Below, in pieces: positions 19,741 through 31,500 of a stretch of 64,000 bases of DNA. This DNA is from Epiperipatus broadwayi (taxonomy: Eukaryota > Onychophora > Udeonychophora > Euonychophora > Peripatidae). How positions within the stretch are numbered: position 1 is the first letter of the stretch; each line of letters opens with the position of its first letter. The notes beneath the pieces are model-generated. The model was not told where the DNA came from and made no database searches. It saw only the letters and a program-made list of their open reading frames with translations. Where the stretch lies: assembly GCA_028023455.1 (NCBI GenBank), contig JAQFVV010006208.1:8788963-8852962 (forward strand), read 5' to 3'. The position numbers and the translations under genes are program-made.

Positions 19741-20899
19741 AGCATTAAAAAATGAGTACAAAAAGTTCCTGAGATTCTAGAAGATTTTTAACATTTTAAA
19801 ATTGTTCATAGTTACTCCTTTATTTTAAAAATAATAGTATTAAAATATCCTTATTTGTACCTTGGCTTGTTTGATATTTATATAAAATTTAGCATATTTA
19901 TTACGATAGTCATGTGCGAACTTGTTACTATGTTTTCTCGTCAGAGGGCTTTTCAGTAAGAAAAATAAATATAACGTCTTTGTAATTAAGAAAGTGAAAC
20001 TCCATCGTGATGGTTGCAAATTCAACATATTGATAAATGTTTAATTACTTAATATAAAAACTTTTTACAATTTTTTTTATTCCATTATTTTATGATATAG
20101 GATAAATATGAAAAATTCCATATATCTTATACTTTGTTTTTTTTTTTTTTTTACAATTTTTTATTTTCCATATGTCAAATGCGTTGAAGCGAACCCAGGC
20201 CGGCTGCTTGAAGGCTGCTATGCTAACCACTAGGCCACTAACGTTTGACTACAATTTTGCATGTATCTTTTCAATAAAACGGAAGGTGAATATTAACCTG
20301 AATAAAGAACTTTAATTTTATTACAAAAAAAAAAAGTTGATTTAAAATTATATTTTTACTTATAATAAAAATAATTATAAAGAAAAATAAATAATTGTTG
20401 TGGTTATTTAGAAATATAAACTGCACATGTTTTATACCCATGAAAAGCCTTTTTCATACTTTTCCCAAAAACTATTTAATATTTTTTATAATGCTTATGT
20501 ATTCCATACGGGGTCTAGGGAAAATACGTAAAAAAATAAAAATGAAATTTTAGCTAAAAAACATCGTAAGCTTGTGTTTTAAGACCTATAGAGGTCCCTA
20601 CCTTCGTATTTTTCAGACGCTTATTTCTAAGGTTACAGCCTTAGTAAATTATTACACAATTATATAGAAAACTTAAGCATTCAATACAACACCTGTTTTT
20701 CACAATTTGCCAGTAATAGATACATAATTTGCCTTTTAATGGAAAATTATTATCAAAACCTCCACACACTGTTTTCGAAGAGTTTCTTTTTTTGGAGAAG
20801 TGATACACTTGTATGATATATATAACACATTTTGCATTCAACACTATAAAAAAAAAACGACTTTTAACATAATGTATTAAAATTACATTTTCTTTTCAA
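19741..20899. repeat. Duplicated module Y, copy 1
   Basis: Homologous to 23756-24974, 34305-35590, 38451-39668 and (after the N gap) 42960-43443. It contains a conserved 62-codon minus-strand frame (MLNLQPSRWSFTFLITKTLY...), a family S SINE at about 20135-20243, and a motif TAGAGGTCCCTACCTTCG. The frame's conservation follows from recent duplication and I do not claim it as a gene. Confidence 0.75.
20135..20243 (-). mobile_element. Family S tRNA-derived SINE
   Basis: On the minus strand: CGTTAGTGGCCTAGTGGTTA (A box), an anticodon-arm-like CAGCCTTCAAGCAG, GGGTTCGCTTC (B box), CAACGCATTTGACATATGG, then a long A tail. Same family as 29-113 but with the anticodon region retained. Confidence 0.75.
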
Positions 20900-21090
20900 A
20901 ACAGGCAAAACTCTCCATAAAGTAGTGCCACCCTATGCCAACCAGAGTAATAAATGGATGCCAGAAAGCTTGTGCATAAAATACCCCATCTAGTGTCTAC
21001 TCATCCAATATCCCTAGACTAGTTTTTGGCTTGTGGCTTTCATCAGTGATGAGCCTTGGATCTGAGAGCACTGCACCTAGATCTTAGGAT
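20900..21090. mobile_element. Partial P element
   Basis: Starts AAACAGGCAAAACTCTCC after CATTTTCTTTTC, and ends at GAGCACTGCACCTAGATCTT, then directly module Z. Equivalent copies: 35587-35770 and 31313-31500. Confidence 0.75.
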
Positions 21091-22559
21091 CTAATGCAAC
21101 CCTCCAGCAGGCACCTGTTATCTCTACTTAACTACAAAACTATGAGTTTTAAATTGAAAACACTATAATATTTTCAATCCAAGCTCTTTAGCCTCTGTAG
21201 TTACTTGACCACAAGTCATTATAATAATTTTAGAATTTAAATTTGTTAGTGAATTATGCAATGAAAAATAAAATTTTCCTTAAAATCACTTTTACTCATA
21301 ACAGGTCGAAATGCACTAGTATATCCTCATTCTTTTTCCACTGTTGACTTGGCTCCATCTAGTGGATATTCCAGATATCTGCAATTGAAACTTTAACATT
21401 ATCTTTTTTAATTATTAAAAATATCATTTCCCATTTTTGATGTTTCAGTTTAGGTAAAAATTAAAATTTCTTTAATAATATTAAAGATTTTTACGATCAT
21501 AAAATACTGCTGAATTCCAATCAAACAGGTATTATTTTTTGCATCAACAACTGTTCCACATATATTGACAATTCTTCACATCATTATGCAACTGTTATTT
21601 TTGATATACGTACTATTCTCAAATTTCTTTTAACATACAGGAAAGATTAATTCTATATTATCTAGAATACAATCTCATATAAAGTTCCCTTCAGAAAATG
21701 ATTTCAATTGTTTTGCTATTTTTTCTTGAAATGATGTAAAGATACATAGTAATAATAAAAAAGTGAAATAAATTTGAGTTTTACTTTTGCTAGCATATGA
21801 TGTTTATTTGCAAAAATCACTATAAAAACTAATTCGGCAGCAGCGTAAACGAAATCGGTGATCAGATAGATCAACCAATATGTTGGAATATTGTGTCTCT
21901 GATAGAATAATCTAGAACTATATAAAGATTGGAGAGAGAGAAAATGGAGTTAAGAAAATAACAACCATTTTACTTTACTTAACTCTTAATTCAATATTTG
22001 CATAAATTTGTTTAACTTTGTTTATATTTGCATAAATTTGTTTAAATTAGAAGTTTTGTAGAGAATCATTTTAAATAAGCATTTTGAAAATATCTGAGAG
22101 AAGGATTGAGAGTTTTTGAGGGGTGGAGTTGGACCATAAGCCAGATATTCTCACCTCTTATCTAAACTGAAATTACTTCAAATTTATTTTATTTTTTAAA
22201 ATTAAATGTTTTTATAGCAAAGATGGGCAGTTTATTTCAGGCAATGGCTACTTGAAATTTTACCCTAGTATCATAACCTGCCGTCTATATATTACTATGT
22301 AATAATAATATTAACAACAACAATAACTATTACAAATAACAATTTTAAATATATGCATGAAAATTTATTAAGTTGTTGAAGATTTCCAATGCATGCTATA
22401 TACTAATCTTCAATATCTGGGTATATAAGAATTATTAATCACTATTCTTACACAGGATTATAAATGGTATTCTGCAAGATGGGAATGAGGTTTTGATTTA
22501 TATTCACTGTCAAAAAATGTAGACTTGTAAAGATATGAAGAGTCAAAATCCACTGTTAA

Positions 22560-23400
22560 AGTAAATGCAACTTTTTAACAAAATATGAATACCTTTCTTC
22601 ACCCATTGAACTTCGTAATTGATTTTTTGATTCTGACTGTGAGCTTTTAAAATTATGTCATTTTGCAGAATTTCATTTTCTTCTACAGATTAATAACTGC
22701 AACATAGGCTCATTATATACATGTGTCTATATATATAGGGTATATGAGCACAGACTTTCACATGACCCACTACTCTCCACTTTATCTAATAACACTGACA
22801 CACTTAAACACATATATGTTGAAAAGATAAATAATCACCAATATATGTATTTCATGCTAAAACAGCAATCATCAGATTAAGAAAATTTATTATTTATAAT
22901 CACAGTCATTTGTTCTACATCAACATTGCTAATGGATAATTCATAAACTCTTGAAAACATCTCTCAAATTTGGAATGACAAGTTATTCTTTTCTTATAAT
23001 ATTTATTTTTGTCAAATGGACATCCATTTTTTGACAATTTATTGTAAACATTTTTAGCAATTTCTCAATTCGTTCTTTCTTAACTGGAAAATTAACAGCT
23101 TTGCCTTGTTTTTAAAAGATATTAATATATCCAATCATTTCATGTATTGTTTTGTTTTACCCTTGCAATTGCAAATTAAGTTCATTAAAGTGATTAGTTA
23201 TATCAACCATGAAAGCTAAATCCATCAATGACACATTATCACTAAGTCCCACACACACTTCATTTCTTGATTTTAAAGAAATATTTTACCTCTCATGATA
23301 GGTCCTAGATTCTTTGCAAAAATATTCCTTGATTTAACCAACAAACATTAGCATAATATATCACCCATGTTATCAACATCATGTGCATTCGTGATTGGAA
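22560..23400 (-). pseudogene. hAT transposase relic, central and C-terminal part
   Basis: Reading the minus strand from about 23385 downward: YYANVCWLNQGIFLQRI corresponds to the R-W-L-S-R-G-K motif region of GTF2IRD2/ZBED-like hAT transposases. It is followed by HFNELNLQLQG, an L-N-L-x-L-Q-G motif typical of the same family, then KLLIFQLRKNELRNC and VDVEQMTVIINNKF. Stops and frame changes separate these pieces. The R insertion at 22693-22872 splits the relic. No TIRs were found next to it. Confidence 0.7.
22686..22879 (-). mobile_element. R-family a insertion, 7-bp TSD, empty site known
   Basis: CAGATTA occurs at 22686-22692 and 22873-22879. The homologous place in Z2 (33118-33124) has CAGATTA once and no insert. 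The insert runs from the family's 3' end (inverse of TGTTGCAGTTAT) to ATCATCAG, so it is truncated inside the core motif. Part of the duplicated CAG may be microhomology. Confidence 0.85.
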
Positions 23401-23755
23401 TACCTCCAACATAAATAATCACACTCTAGCTAATTATACTCTATGAGTACTTGGTTTTTCCATTTCAAAAAAACTCTGGTCAAACATTAACAGAGTCAGA
23501 ACAGGCCATGATATGGTTATATATTGCAAATGTGGGAATTTATAGACTCTCCAAACTTTTAGCATGGAAGTCCACACACCATGGTACATATTTACGAGGC
23601 ACATCCAATTTACTAGGCTCCTGTTGTCCTCTTTCCTCTATGTAATTTGGAGGGTGCTGATACCTTATACTAAATAAATAAGGAGAATAAATTGTACTCA
23701 GATTATTTTCTTCTGTATGAGCCTAAAGGAGTCTTCTATTAAGACTTTTCCTCAA

Positions 23756-24974
23756 AATACAAAATGATGGAGTTTTTATAACGCTTTCTACAGAATTAAA
23801 AGCTTAGTTACACTCGCTTATCAGTTATTAAATGTAAAGACAGAAAGTGTTAGGAAATTTTATGTAGATATCTTACAGTTAGATGATGATGAGTTTAAAA
23901 ATAATTAGAAAAAGGTCCTGATATTCTAGAAGATTTTTAATACTTTAAAATTTTTCACAGTTACTGCTTTATTTTAAGAATAATAGTATTAAAATATCCT
24001 TATTTCTTCCTTGGATTGTTTGATATTTATATAAAATGCAGCAATTTTATTACGATAGTCATGTGCTAACTTGTTACTATGTTTTCTCGTCAGAGGGCTT
24101 TTCAGTAAGAAAAATAAATATAACGTTTTTGTAATTAAGAAAGTGAAACTCCATCGTGATGGTAGCAAATTCAACATATTGGTAAATTTTTAATTATTTA
24201 ATAAAAATAATATAAAACCGTTTTACAATTTCTTTTATTCCATTATTTTATGATATAGGCTAAATATGAAAAATTCCATATATCTTATACTTTTTTTTTT
24301 TTTTACAATTTTTATTTTCCATACGTCAAATGCGTTGACCGGGAAGCGAATCCGGGCCAGTGCTTGAAGACAGCTATGCTAACCACTAGGCCACTAACGC
24401 TTGACTACAATTTTGCATGTATCTTTTCAATAAAAAGGAAGGTGAATATTAACGTCAATGCAGAACTTTAATTTTATTACAAATAAAAAAATGTTGACTT
24501 AAAATTATAATATTTTTACCCATAATAAAAATAATTATAAAGAAAAATAAATAATTTTTGTGGTTATTTAGAAATAATAAACTGCACATGTTTTATGGCC
24601 ATGAAAAGCCTTTTTCGTACTTTGCCCAAAAACTATTTAATATTCTTTATAATGCTTATGTATTCCATACGGGGTCTAGGGAAAATACGTAAACAAATAA
24701 AAATGAAATTTTCGCTTAAAAACATCACAATTATATAGAAAACTTAAGCATTCTATATAACACCTGTTTTTCACAATTTGCCAGTAATAGATACATAATT
24801 TGTCTTTTAATGGAAAATCTTTATTAAAACCTCCACACACTGTTTTCGAAGAGTTTCTTTTTTTGGAGAAGTGATACACTTGTTTGATATATATTTATAT
24901 AACACATTTTGCATTCAACACTATGAAAGAAAAACGATTTTCACCATAATGTATTAAAATTACACTTTCTTTTC
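23756..24974. repeat. Duplicated module Y, copy 2, with SINE
   Basis: Diverged Y copy, nearly identical to 38451-39668. It holds a family S SINE on the minus strand at about 24292-24400 (GCGTTAGTGGCCTAGTGG; CCCGGATTCGCTTCCCGGT as T-arm hairpin CCGGG/CCCGG type). Confidence 0.75.
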
Positions 24975-25424
24975 AAAACAGGCAAAACTCTCCATAAAGT
25001 AGTGCCAACCAGAGTAATCAATGGATGCCAGAAGGCTTGTGCATAAAATCCCTATCTAGTGCCTATTCATCCAATATCCCAAGACTAGTTTCTGGCTTGT
25101 GGCCTTCGTCAGTGAGGAGCCTTGGATCTGAGAGCACTGCATAAAACTATGTGAATGAAATTGAAAACAATAATATTTTCAATCTAAGCTCAATATCTTA
25201 TATAGTCATATGGCTCTGAACTCAGTTCAGCACCCGTACATTTTGGTGTCTTTGGCTCTTTAACAACCATAGCCACCACTATCCTATTAGGCAGGATTGG
25301 TGTTAAACCACTAAACATCATATGATCACTATCTCATTCTAGCACATACTGTATGGAGAGTTTTGCCTTGTTTAATAACATTATGTGCTAGTATGAGTTA
25401 GTGATCATATAATTGGATTTCAGT
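24975..25424. repeat. Partial P element followed by module W
   Basis: P half at 24979-25138. W starts as a diverged short version of the beginning of Z (ACTATGTGAATGAAATTGAA). It then has unique sequence, and at 25321-25410 a P-derived hairpin: TATGATCACTATCTCATTCT... inverted at 25383-25410 around GGAGAGTTTTGCCTTGTTT. Same arrangement at 39669-40119. Confidence 0.65.
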
Positions 25425-25947
25425 CACTTCACTCAGAAAATGATTGTACATTAGAGGAGTCATATTTAATGATTCCTTGCCTGTACTAATATAGAATGAA
25501 TCCAAATATGTTGAACTAAAATGGTTTCATTTTACATGTAAGTTGTTACGTCTGGAATATTTCTCCTATAAGAATAAAATAGTTGTAATATCAGTAAAAA
25601 TAATTGTAGAAAAATAGAAGTTAGTGATTGTAATAAAGACAAAGGTGTAATTTTTTATACATAAATAAAAGTACAATAAATAGACTGACCCCAAACACTT
25701 TAAAGTCTGACAGAAGACTTGTTGCTGAAGAGTTCTCACATTTAATATTGCTTTAGAAAGTCTTACCTTGTAGAGAAATAATATTTAATTGAAAGGATAG
25801 TTTTTTGAAGGAGTGAATCTTGCATGATATTGGATTATTGTGAGTTTTAACAAACTAGTCTTGATCACTTATGAAAGGCTAATTGTCTTAAGTCTTGCTT
25901 TGGACAAATCTACCTGTGTCCATTTTATCCATATCTATATTCTTATG

Positions 25948-26459
25948 CTCTATTCCAGGGGTGGGCAATTGTTTGGGTTCAGGGGCTGCATACATTGGCG
26001 GAGGGCCACATTGGGGGCCACTTTGTGGAAGCGAAGGTTAGTGGAAGGCTGCACCTTTTTTTCATGACACAATAAACACACTGTTTTATTCCCTGTATTA
26101 CCAAAGAAATATTTGTTTGTCCATTCTTCATTAAACACATGACATTCATTACCAATTTTACATTTTTTTGGCGGGTTCATGGTTTCACTAAAGTTGGAAA
26201 TGTATATATTTACTAATGCAAAGACAAAATTGAAATTAACCTCATCAACTGAAAAAGCACTGCACATCGTATCTACATTGCATATGTGTATTGATGTGGC
26301 CATCCTAGTGGAAAATAGTAGATGAATATTTGGTTTCACAACAGGAAGGAAATCTCAATCCAAGGCAGATTTTTCTGATTGTCTTGGTGGGCTGCATACA
26401 AACTCTTAGCAGGTCGCATGTGTCCCTCAGGCCATTAATTGCTCACCCCTGTTCTATTC
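25948..26459 (-). mobile_element. Internally deleted hAT element, copy B
   Basis: Element 25956-26451, TIRs CAGGGGTGGGCAATTG and AATTGCTCACCCCTG, TSD CTCTATTC / TTCTATTC (one change). Same flanks as copies A and C, so it was multiplied by segmental duplication, not by a new jump. Confidence 0.9.
25950..26339 (-). pseudogene. hAT transposase N-terminal fragment, copy B
   Basis: A 129-residue open frame. Its middle has PPKKCKIGNECHVFNEEW and CLLCHEKK. Its last 40 residues come from TIR-side sequence. Upstream of MNPP there is a hydrophobic stretch (NFNFVFALVNIYI) also seen in copies A, C and D. No catalytic domain is present. Confidence 0.7.
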
Positions 26460-28374
26460 AGATCATTCAAAGAAAGAAAACTTTTTTTTGTTGAAATTAT
26501 GGCTGATAATTGTATCTAACCATATTAGACTATTTCATTTATCTCATATTAAGTATTGAATGTCTTTAGAAGAATATAACTTTATTTAAATTTCCCAATT
26601 ACATTCAACTGTTAGTAATAGCACAACAGGTTAGTATATGCACAATGTTTCAAGTGGTAATATTATCCTCTTCTTCAGGTGTTGCTGACCTAACCAGTGA
26701 CAGTACTAGCATGGAAATCAAATTTTGTATCCTTAGATTCTTGAATATAATAAAGATGTATATGAGAGATTGCAACCTGGGCCAATTGATGAGTGCTGGT
26801 TCAGCACGAAATGCATCTTGGGGGTCATTTGTCTTTTATTATATCTTTATTTATATGTATTTAAAAAGAATGGGGAAATATGGAGGTGTTTATTATATGT
26901 ATAAATTTTAATGTAATGCCCTAACCAACTAAAGTTGTAATTAATAATTTGTTATTCTTGTGTTGACATTAGTAGAGGTTCTTACTGTCACATTTAGGCG
27001 CATCGTCTTAATATATATTATTTAGATAATGAGTCTGTGCTTAACAAATTATTAATTGCAACTTTAAATTGTCTTAAAATATTTCTAATTATAAGAGTTT
27101 CACACTGACTCACTGTAAATTGAAAGATTTAACATACATTAGCTTGTATAGAAATTGTGGACTTAATTAATGAAGTAGTTAATAGCTTCAGCTCTCAAAT
27201 CAAAATGCTTTAGATTCCTCTATATAATTAAAAAGTAGGTTGAAGATAAGAGTGGCCACTCTTGTCTTTTAAAGTCATTAATCTTGTGTTAAAATTTGTA
27301 GAGGTCTCTACTGTCACATATAAGCACATAGTCTTATGGTTATAGCCTTAATATATATTATTTACCTAACCAACTAAGTAACTGGCTAGTGTTACCATAA
27401 ATTCATAACTCAAAAATCTAAGGGTCCAGATTTGATTCTCATTCTGGTACTGTCACTGGTCAGGCCAGTAACATCTGGAAAAGAGAGGAATTGGTTAGAG
27501 GGTTACCTTAAAGTCAAAACTCAAGAATCTAAGAGTGCAAGTTCGATTCCTATGCTAGTACTATAACTGGTCAGGCCAGCCACACTTGAAAAAGAGAAGA
27601 GAACAATACCACTCAAAACATCTAAAGAAGAGAGGAAAATAATATCCTTTGAAACATTGTGCATACATTATCATATGTGCTATTACTAACAGTTGAATGT
27701 AATTGAAAAATGTAAATAATGGTACATTTTTCTAACGATATTCAATGCTTTATACTAAATGATGGAACTAATGCAATATATAAATACAACTAAAATACGA
27801 TCATCACAAACTTTCAGGAAAACACTATAGCTGAAAGTAATTGCACCAATAGTATTGTTTTTCTAAAGTAGATCAATCTATTGCTATGAAATCAATGCAC
27901 ATTATTACATCAGTATTGATTGATTTCACAATAAGATATTTTCAATGCTTGCTCCAGTTTTTCTAATTCATAGCTTCTCTTTTTTACAATAGCCAAAAAA
28001 AATTGTCCATCTCATCTCATATGTGATATCTTTCTAGATCTTTACAATTCCAGCTTTGATTGTCCACCTACTATTATATTTTTTAAGAAATATATTCAGC
28101 TCAGCTGCATCTTAGCCTCTTAATGACTACAGTGGTCAGTGATATATGATTGTTCTTTCACTCAATTATTTAACTTCCAATCTCTTCTTGTTATAATATA
28201 TATCTCTTTACATTTTATAGTGTGATCTGAAGTCTCAATACCACTATTCTGTTACAAAACAAAATTTCTGATCTATTAGTAAAAAATTGTAACTCACACA
28301 CACAAACATATATATATATATATGAAGCTGTGCTTACCAAAATCATTCTATGACACATAATATAAAGATTTCTA

Positions 28375-28985
28375 TAAAACATCACACGATCACCATTTCT
28401 ATGCTTACATAAGTTGTAAACAGTAGGAAACTCTCCATACAGTAGTGCTACCTAGTGTAAACCTTAGTAATCAATGGATGTAAGGAGGTTTGTGCATAAA
28501 ATACCCATCTAGTGCATATTCGTCCTATATCTTCAAAGTATACCCTATAATATTAAATCATCCACGCACTTTACTACTATTACACAATGTTTTATTTACC
28601 ATTTTCTTTTACAGTTTCGATTACCCCAGCAATCTTCTTTACAACTTTTATGTCTCCTAACTTTAATGCTCAAGTTAGGAGATATAAAAGTTCTGAAGAA
28701 GATTTCTGGGGCAATCGAAACTGTAAACTGTAAAAGAGGGTGGTAAATTAAGCATTGTGTAACAGTAGTAAAATGCATGGATGATTTAGTATTACATGGT
28801 ATATATTTGGCAAAGCAATAAGAATATGGTATATATTTGGCAAAGCAATAAGAAAGAGTAGTTGTTATCTCCAACGTAGTTCCTAGCTTAACTAGTCTGG
28901 GATATTGGATGCCTAGACACTAGATAAGGATTTAACGCACAAACTTTTTTGCATTCCTTGATTACTAAGGTTTGCACTAGGTAGC
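28375..28985. mobile_element. P element disrupted by fold-back Q
   Basis: The left P arm runs 28430-28540 and the right arm 28893-28985. The middle, intact in X1, is replaced by element Q (28546-28796) and 80 bp containing two 27-30-bp direct repeats (ATGGTATATATTTGGCAAAG at about 28798 and 28828). Confidence 0.7.
28546..28796. mobile_element. Fold-back element Q, ~250 bp
   Basis: Arms of about 115 bp with tip CCTAACTT (28656-28663), 8-nt loop, AAGTTAGG (28672-28679). The outer ends are AATATTAAATCATCC and GGATGATTTAGTATT. A 92-codon frame through it is a by-product. Absent from X1, so it inserted after X1 and X2 separated, unless X1 lost it. Confidence 0.75.
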
Positions 28986-29365
28986 ACTACTTTATAAATA
29001 ATTTGCTACTCTAATATAGAGATTGTCTATTATGAACACTTTGCTTCAACAAAAAAATCATGAAGGAAAACAGTAAAGTATAATTAGAGATCAGAATATA
29101 AAGGACGTCATTATACATTGCCACACATAGTAGCAAATAAATGAACATTTTTATTTATTTATTTAGTACACATGATATGAGCACATTAAAATTCGACCCT
29201 GGCAGTGCTTAATCAATCAAGAGCTATCTCTTCCAAATTATGTAGAACAAAGAGGCCAACAGGGACTTTTTTTAGTTGAGCAGTCAGTTCTGTACCGCTC
29301 ATCTGAGGCCCTCCAATTAACAATTAGACAATCATTTTCTAACCACATGTTGCAGAAGTTATCAG

Positions 29366-29993
29366 ATGAAAGTAGGACTAAAGATAAATGTTAAAAAAGC
29401 TCAAGTAATGTTTAATGGATTTTCTCAAAATATGAAAATAAAGATTGATTATGATGAACTAGAAGAAGTTAACAGTTACAAATACCTTGGTCAGATTATT
29501 AGTACAGATGGAAACATAATGGATGAAATTAATCATAGAATTAAACTTGGTTGGAGTGCTTTTGGTAGAAATAACTTGATACTAAAAGGATATGTGCCTA
29601 GATGTTTGAAAAGGAAGGTTTTTAATAAATGTGTTTTACCAGTTCTTGCATAAGGATCTGAGACTTGGACTTAATAGAAGAGCAATACAGAGACTGCAGA
29701 TCACTCAAAGAAGTATGGAGAGATGCAAGCTGGGAGTAACAAGAAGAGATCGAAAACACAATTTATGGATAAGAGAACAAACAGATGTTACTGACCTCAT
29801 TGAAAAAATTAAAAGACTTAAGTGGAGTTGGGATGGATATATTGCTAGAAGAGGTGATAATATATGGACAATTGAAATCTTAAACTGGATTCCAAGAGAT
29901 TGTAAAAGACCCAGAAAGAGACCACACATGAGATGGATGGATGAAATAAGAAAGTGTGCAGGGGTGATGTGGAGAAGAGAAGCTAAAAATTGA
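29366..29993 (+). pseudogene. RTE-type LINE reverse transcriptase C-terminus
   Basis: First frame (29366-29653): GLKINVKKAQVM, then VNSYKYLGQIISTDGNIMDE and NHRIKLGWSAFGR, the region after the RT active site. Second frame (29631-29993): GSETW-like junction, KLGVTRRDRKHNLWIREQ, then WDGYIARRGDN and PRDCKRPRKRPHMRWMDEIR, the basic C-terminal domain characteristic of RTE-clade proteins. The two frames are separated by a stop and a 2-nt deletion relative to the copy at 17.9 kb. Fingers, palm and endonuclease are missing. It is a truncated, inactive relic. Confidence 0.85.
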
Positions 29994-30499
29994 AGAAGAT
30001 GGATTGAAGTTGGAGAGACCTTCATCCTGCAGTGGATGGATAATGGTTGATGATGATTAAAATAGGTAACTGGATTGGCTACAGACCACTTACCTACTTT
30101 TTTTTCAGTACTCGAGGAATTTCTTTCATCATCCAGGAAAATTTAATAATAATAAAACCGCATTTAATGGTAAATTTCAACAACAGTTCTAAATTTTAAC
30201 CATAAGTAGATATATTTTATGATAACAAAAAGACCTACAATAGGTGAACTTATTCATAGAATGTTCAGAAAAAAAAATCAAAATCTGGTTTATCTTCTAG
30301 AGATGGTTGAAAACATTAGAATCTAAATCTTCAGTGGGGCATCTTTTAAGTGAAGGATCTATTTAACATTCTTTTTTTAAAGGGAAGCCATATTCTTTTT
30401 GTAAATTAAAACAAATTAGCATCATCGTTTTTATTTACTATTACATGTTATAAAATAAATATACATTCGCAAGATGTAAATCACCATCCTTAATAAAAC

Positions 30500-30869
30500 A
30501 AAAAATATTAATACCACATGATCACCATCTCATGCTAGCACATAACTGTTAGTAAACAGGCAAAAACTCTCCATATAGTAATGCCACCTTGTGCTAACCA
30601 GAGCAATCAATGGATGCCAGAAGGCTTGTGCATAAAATCCCTATCTAGTGCCTACACATCCAATATCTTCAGATCTAGGTGCAGTACTCTCAGATCCAAG
30701 GCTCATCACTGATGAAGGCCACAAGCCAGAAACTAGTCTGGGGATATTGAATGAGTAGACACTAGATAGGGATTTTATGCACAAGCCTTCTGGCATCCAT
30801 TGATTGCTCTGTTTAGCACAATGTGGCACTACTATATGGAGAGTTTTTGCCTGTTTAAAAAATATTAAT
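30500..30869. mobile_element. Full-length P element (344 bp) with 13-bp TSD
   Basis: TSD AAAAAATATTAAT at 30500-30512 and 30857-30869, the same insertion as at 18755-19114. The loop has AGATCTAGGTGCAGTACT at 30671-30688, the exact reverse complement of the loop segment in the other copy. Confidence 0.9.
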
Positions 30870-31312
30870 CTGATAAAAAAATTTTGTACTTAAGTATTAG
30901 TCTCGTGATGCCGAAAGTCACCAGCACAAATGAATATGTATATAAAGACTAAATAAAACACATTTACAAGCTCCTAAGAAGGAAATGAATTAATTTTCAA
31001 TAATATTCCCAATCAGAAGAAAGTTATTAGTCAAAATGTTGGTTTTGCTGCTAATTTTACGATTTAAATTATGTTGTGATGTCATGAAAAAATTCTGGAA
31101 TGACTAATCAATTATCTGACAAATATGAGGTGTGATTTATTATCCAGCTTTAATTCCTGCTAAGGGAATTTTCTGAATGACTTTTTATCCAATGAAATGT
31201 TTACAATTTGTCAACTTGTCACTACTGAAAACAATGTAGTTGTCTATTATTTTCAAAAGATCATCAAACAATGGAATAACTAACTGTGAACAGTTTGTGT
31301 GTGTAGTACATT

Positions 31313-31500
31313 ATTAAACAAGCAAAACTCTCTATACCTATTGCCACTCAGTGCAAGTCAGAGTAATAAATGGACACCAAAAGGCTTGTGCATAAAATCT
31401 TCCATCCAGTGCCTACTCATCCAATATCCCTAGACCAGTTTCTGGCTTGTGGCCTTTATCAGTGATGAGCCTTGGATCTGAGAGCACTGCACCTAGATCT
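31313..31500. mobile_element. Partial P element
   Basis: Same as 19558-19740, ending at GCACTGCACCTAGATCTTAG and passing into Z2. Confidence 0.7.

Larger units (their letters stand above)
21091..23755. repeat. Duplicated module Z, copy 1
   Basis: Nearly identical to 35771-38450 and clearly homologous to 31501-33905. It starts GGATCTAATGCAACCCTCCA and ends near AGACTTTTCCTCAAAA. It carries a decayed hAT transposase on the minus strand and an R-family insertion that the copy at 31.5 kb lacks. Confidence 0.8.
25425..29263. repeat. Segmental duplication block X, copy 2
   Basis: Collinear with X1 (9041-12550) and X3 (40120-42859). The fold-back SINE pair spans 26594-27704. The P element of X1 is here disrupted by a new insertion at 28546-28880. 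The block ends abruptly at about 29263, where an RTE relic begins. Confidence 0.85.
29277..31495 (+). repeat. Segmental duplication module A, copy 2
   Basis: Matches 17526-19740 throughout. It continues without module Y directly into Z2 at about 31500. Confidence 0.8.

Noticed and set aside
19840-20028. 62-codon minus-strand frame conserved in four Y copies
   Set aside because: Conservation is explained by recent segmental duplication; changes between copies do not look restricted to third positions and no domain is recognised.
22560-23400. Domesticated hAT transposase gene
   Set aside because: Multiple stops and frame changes and an R insertion within it; copies are multiplied only by segmental duplication.
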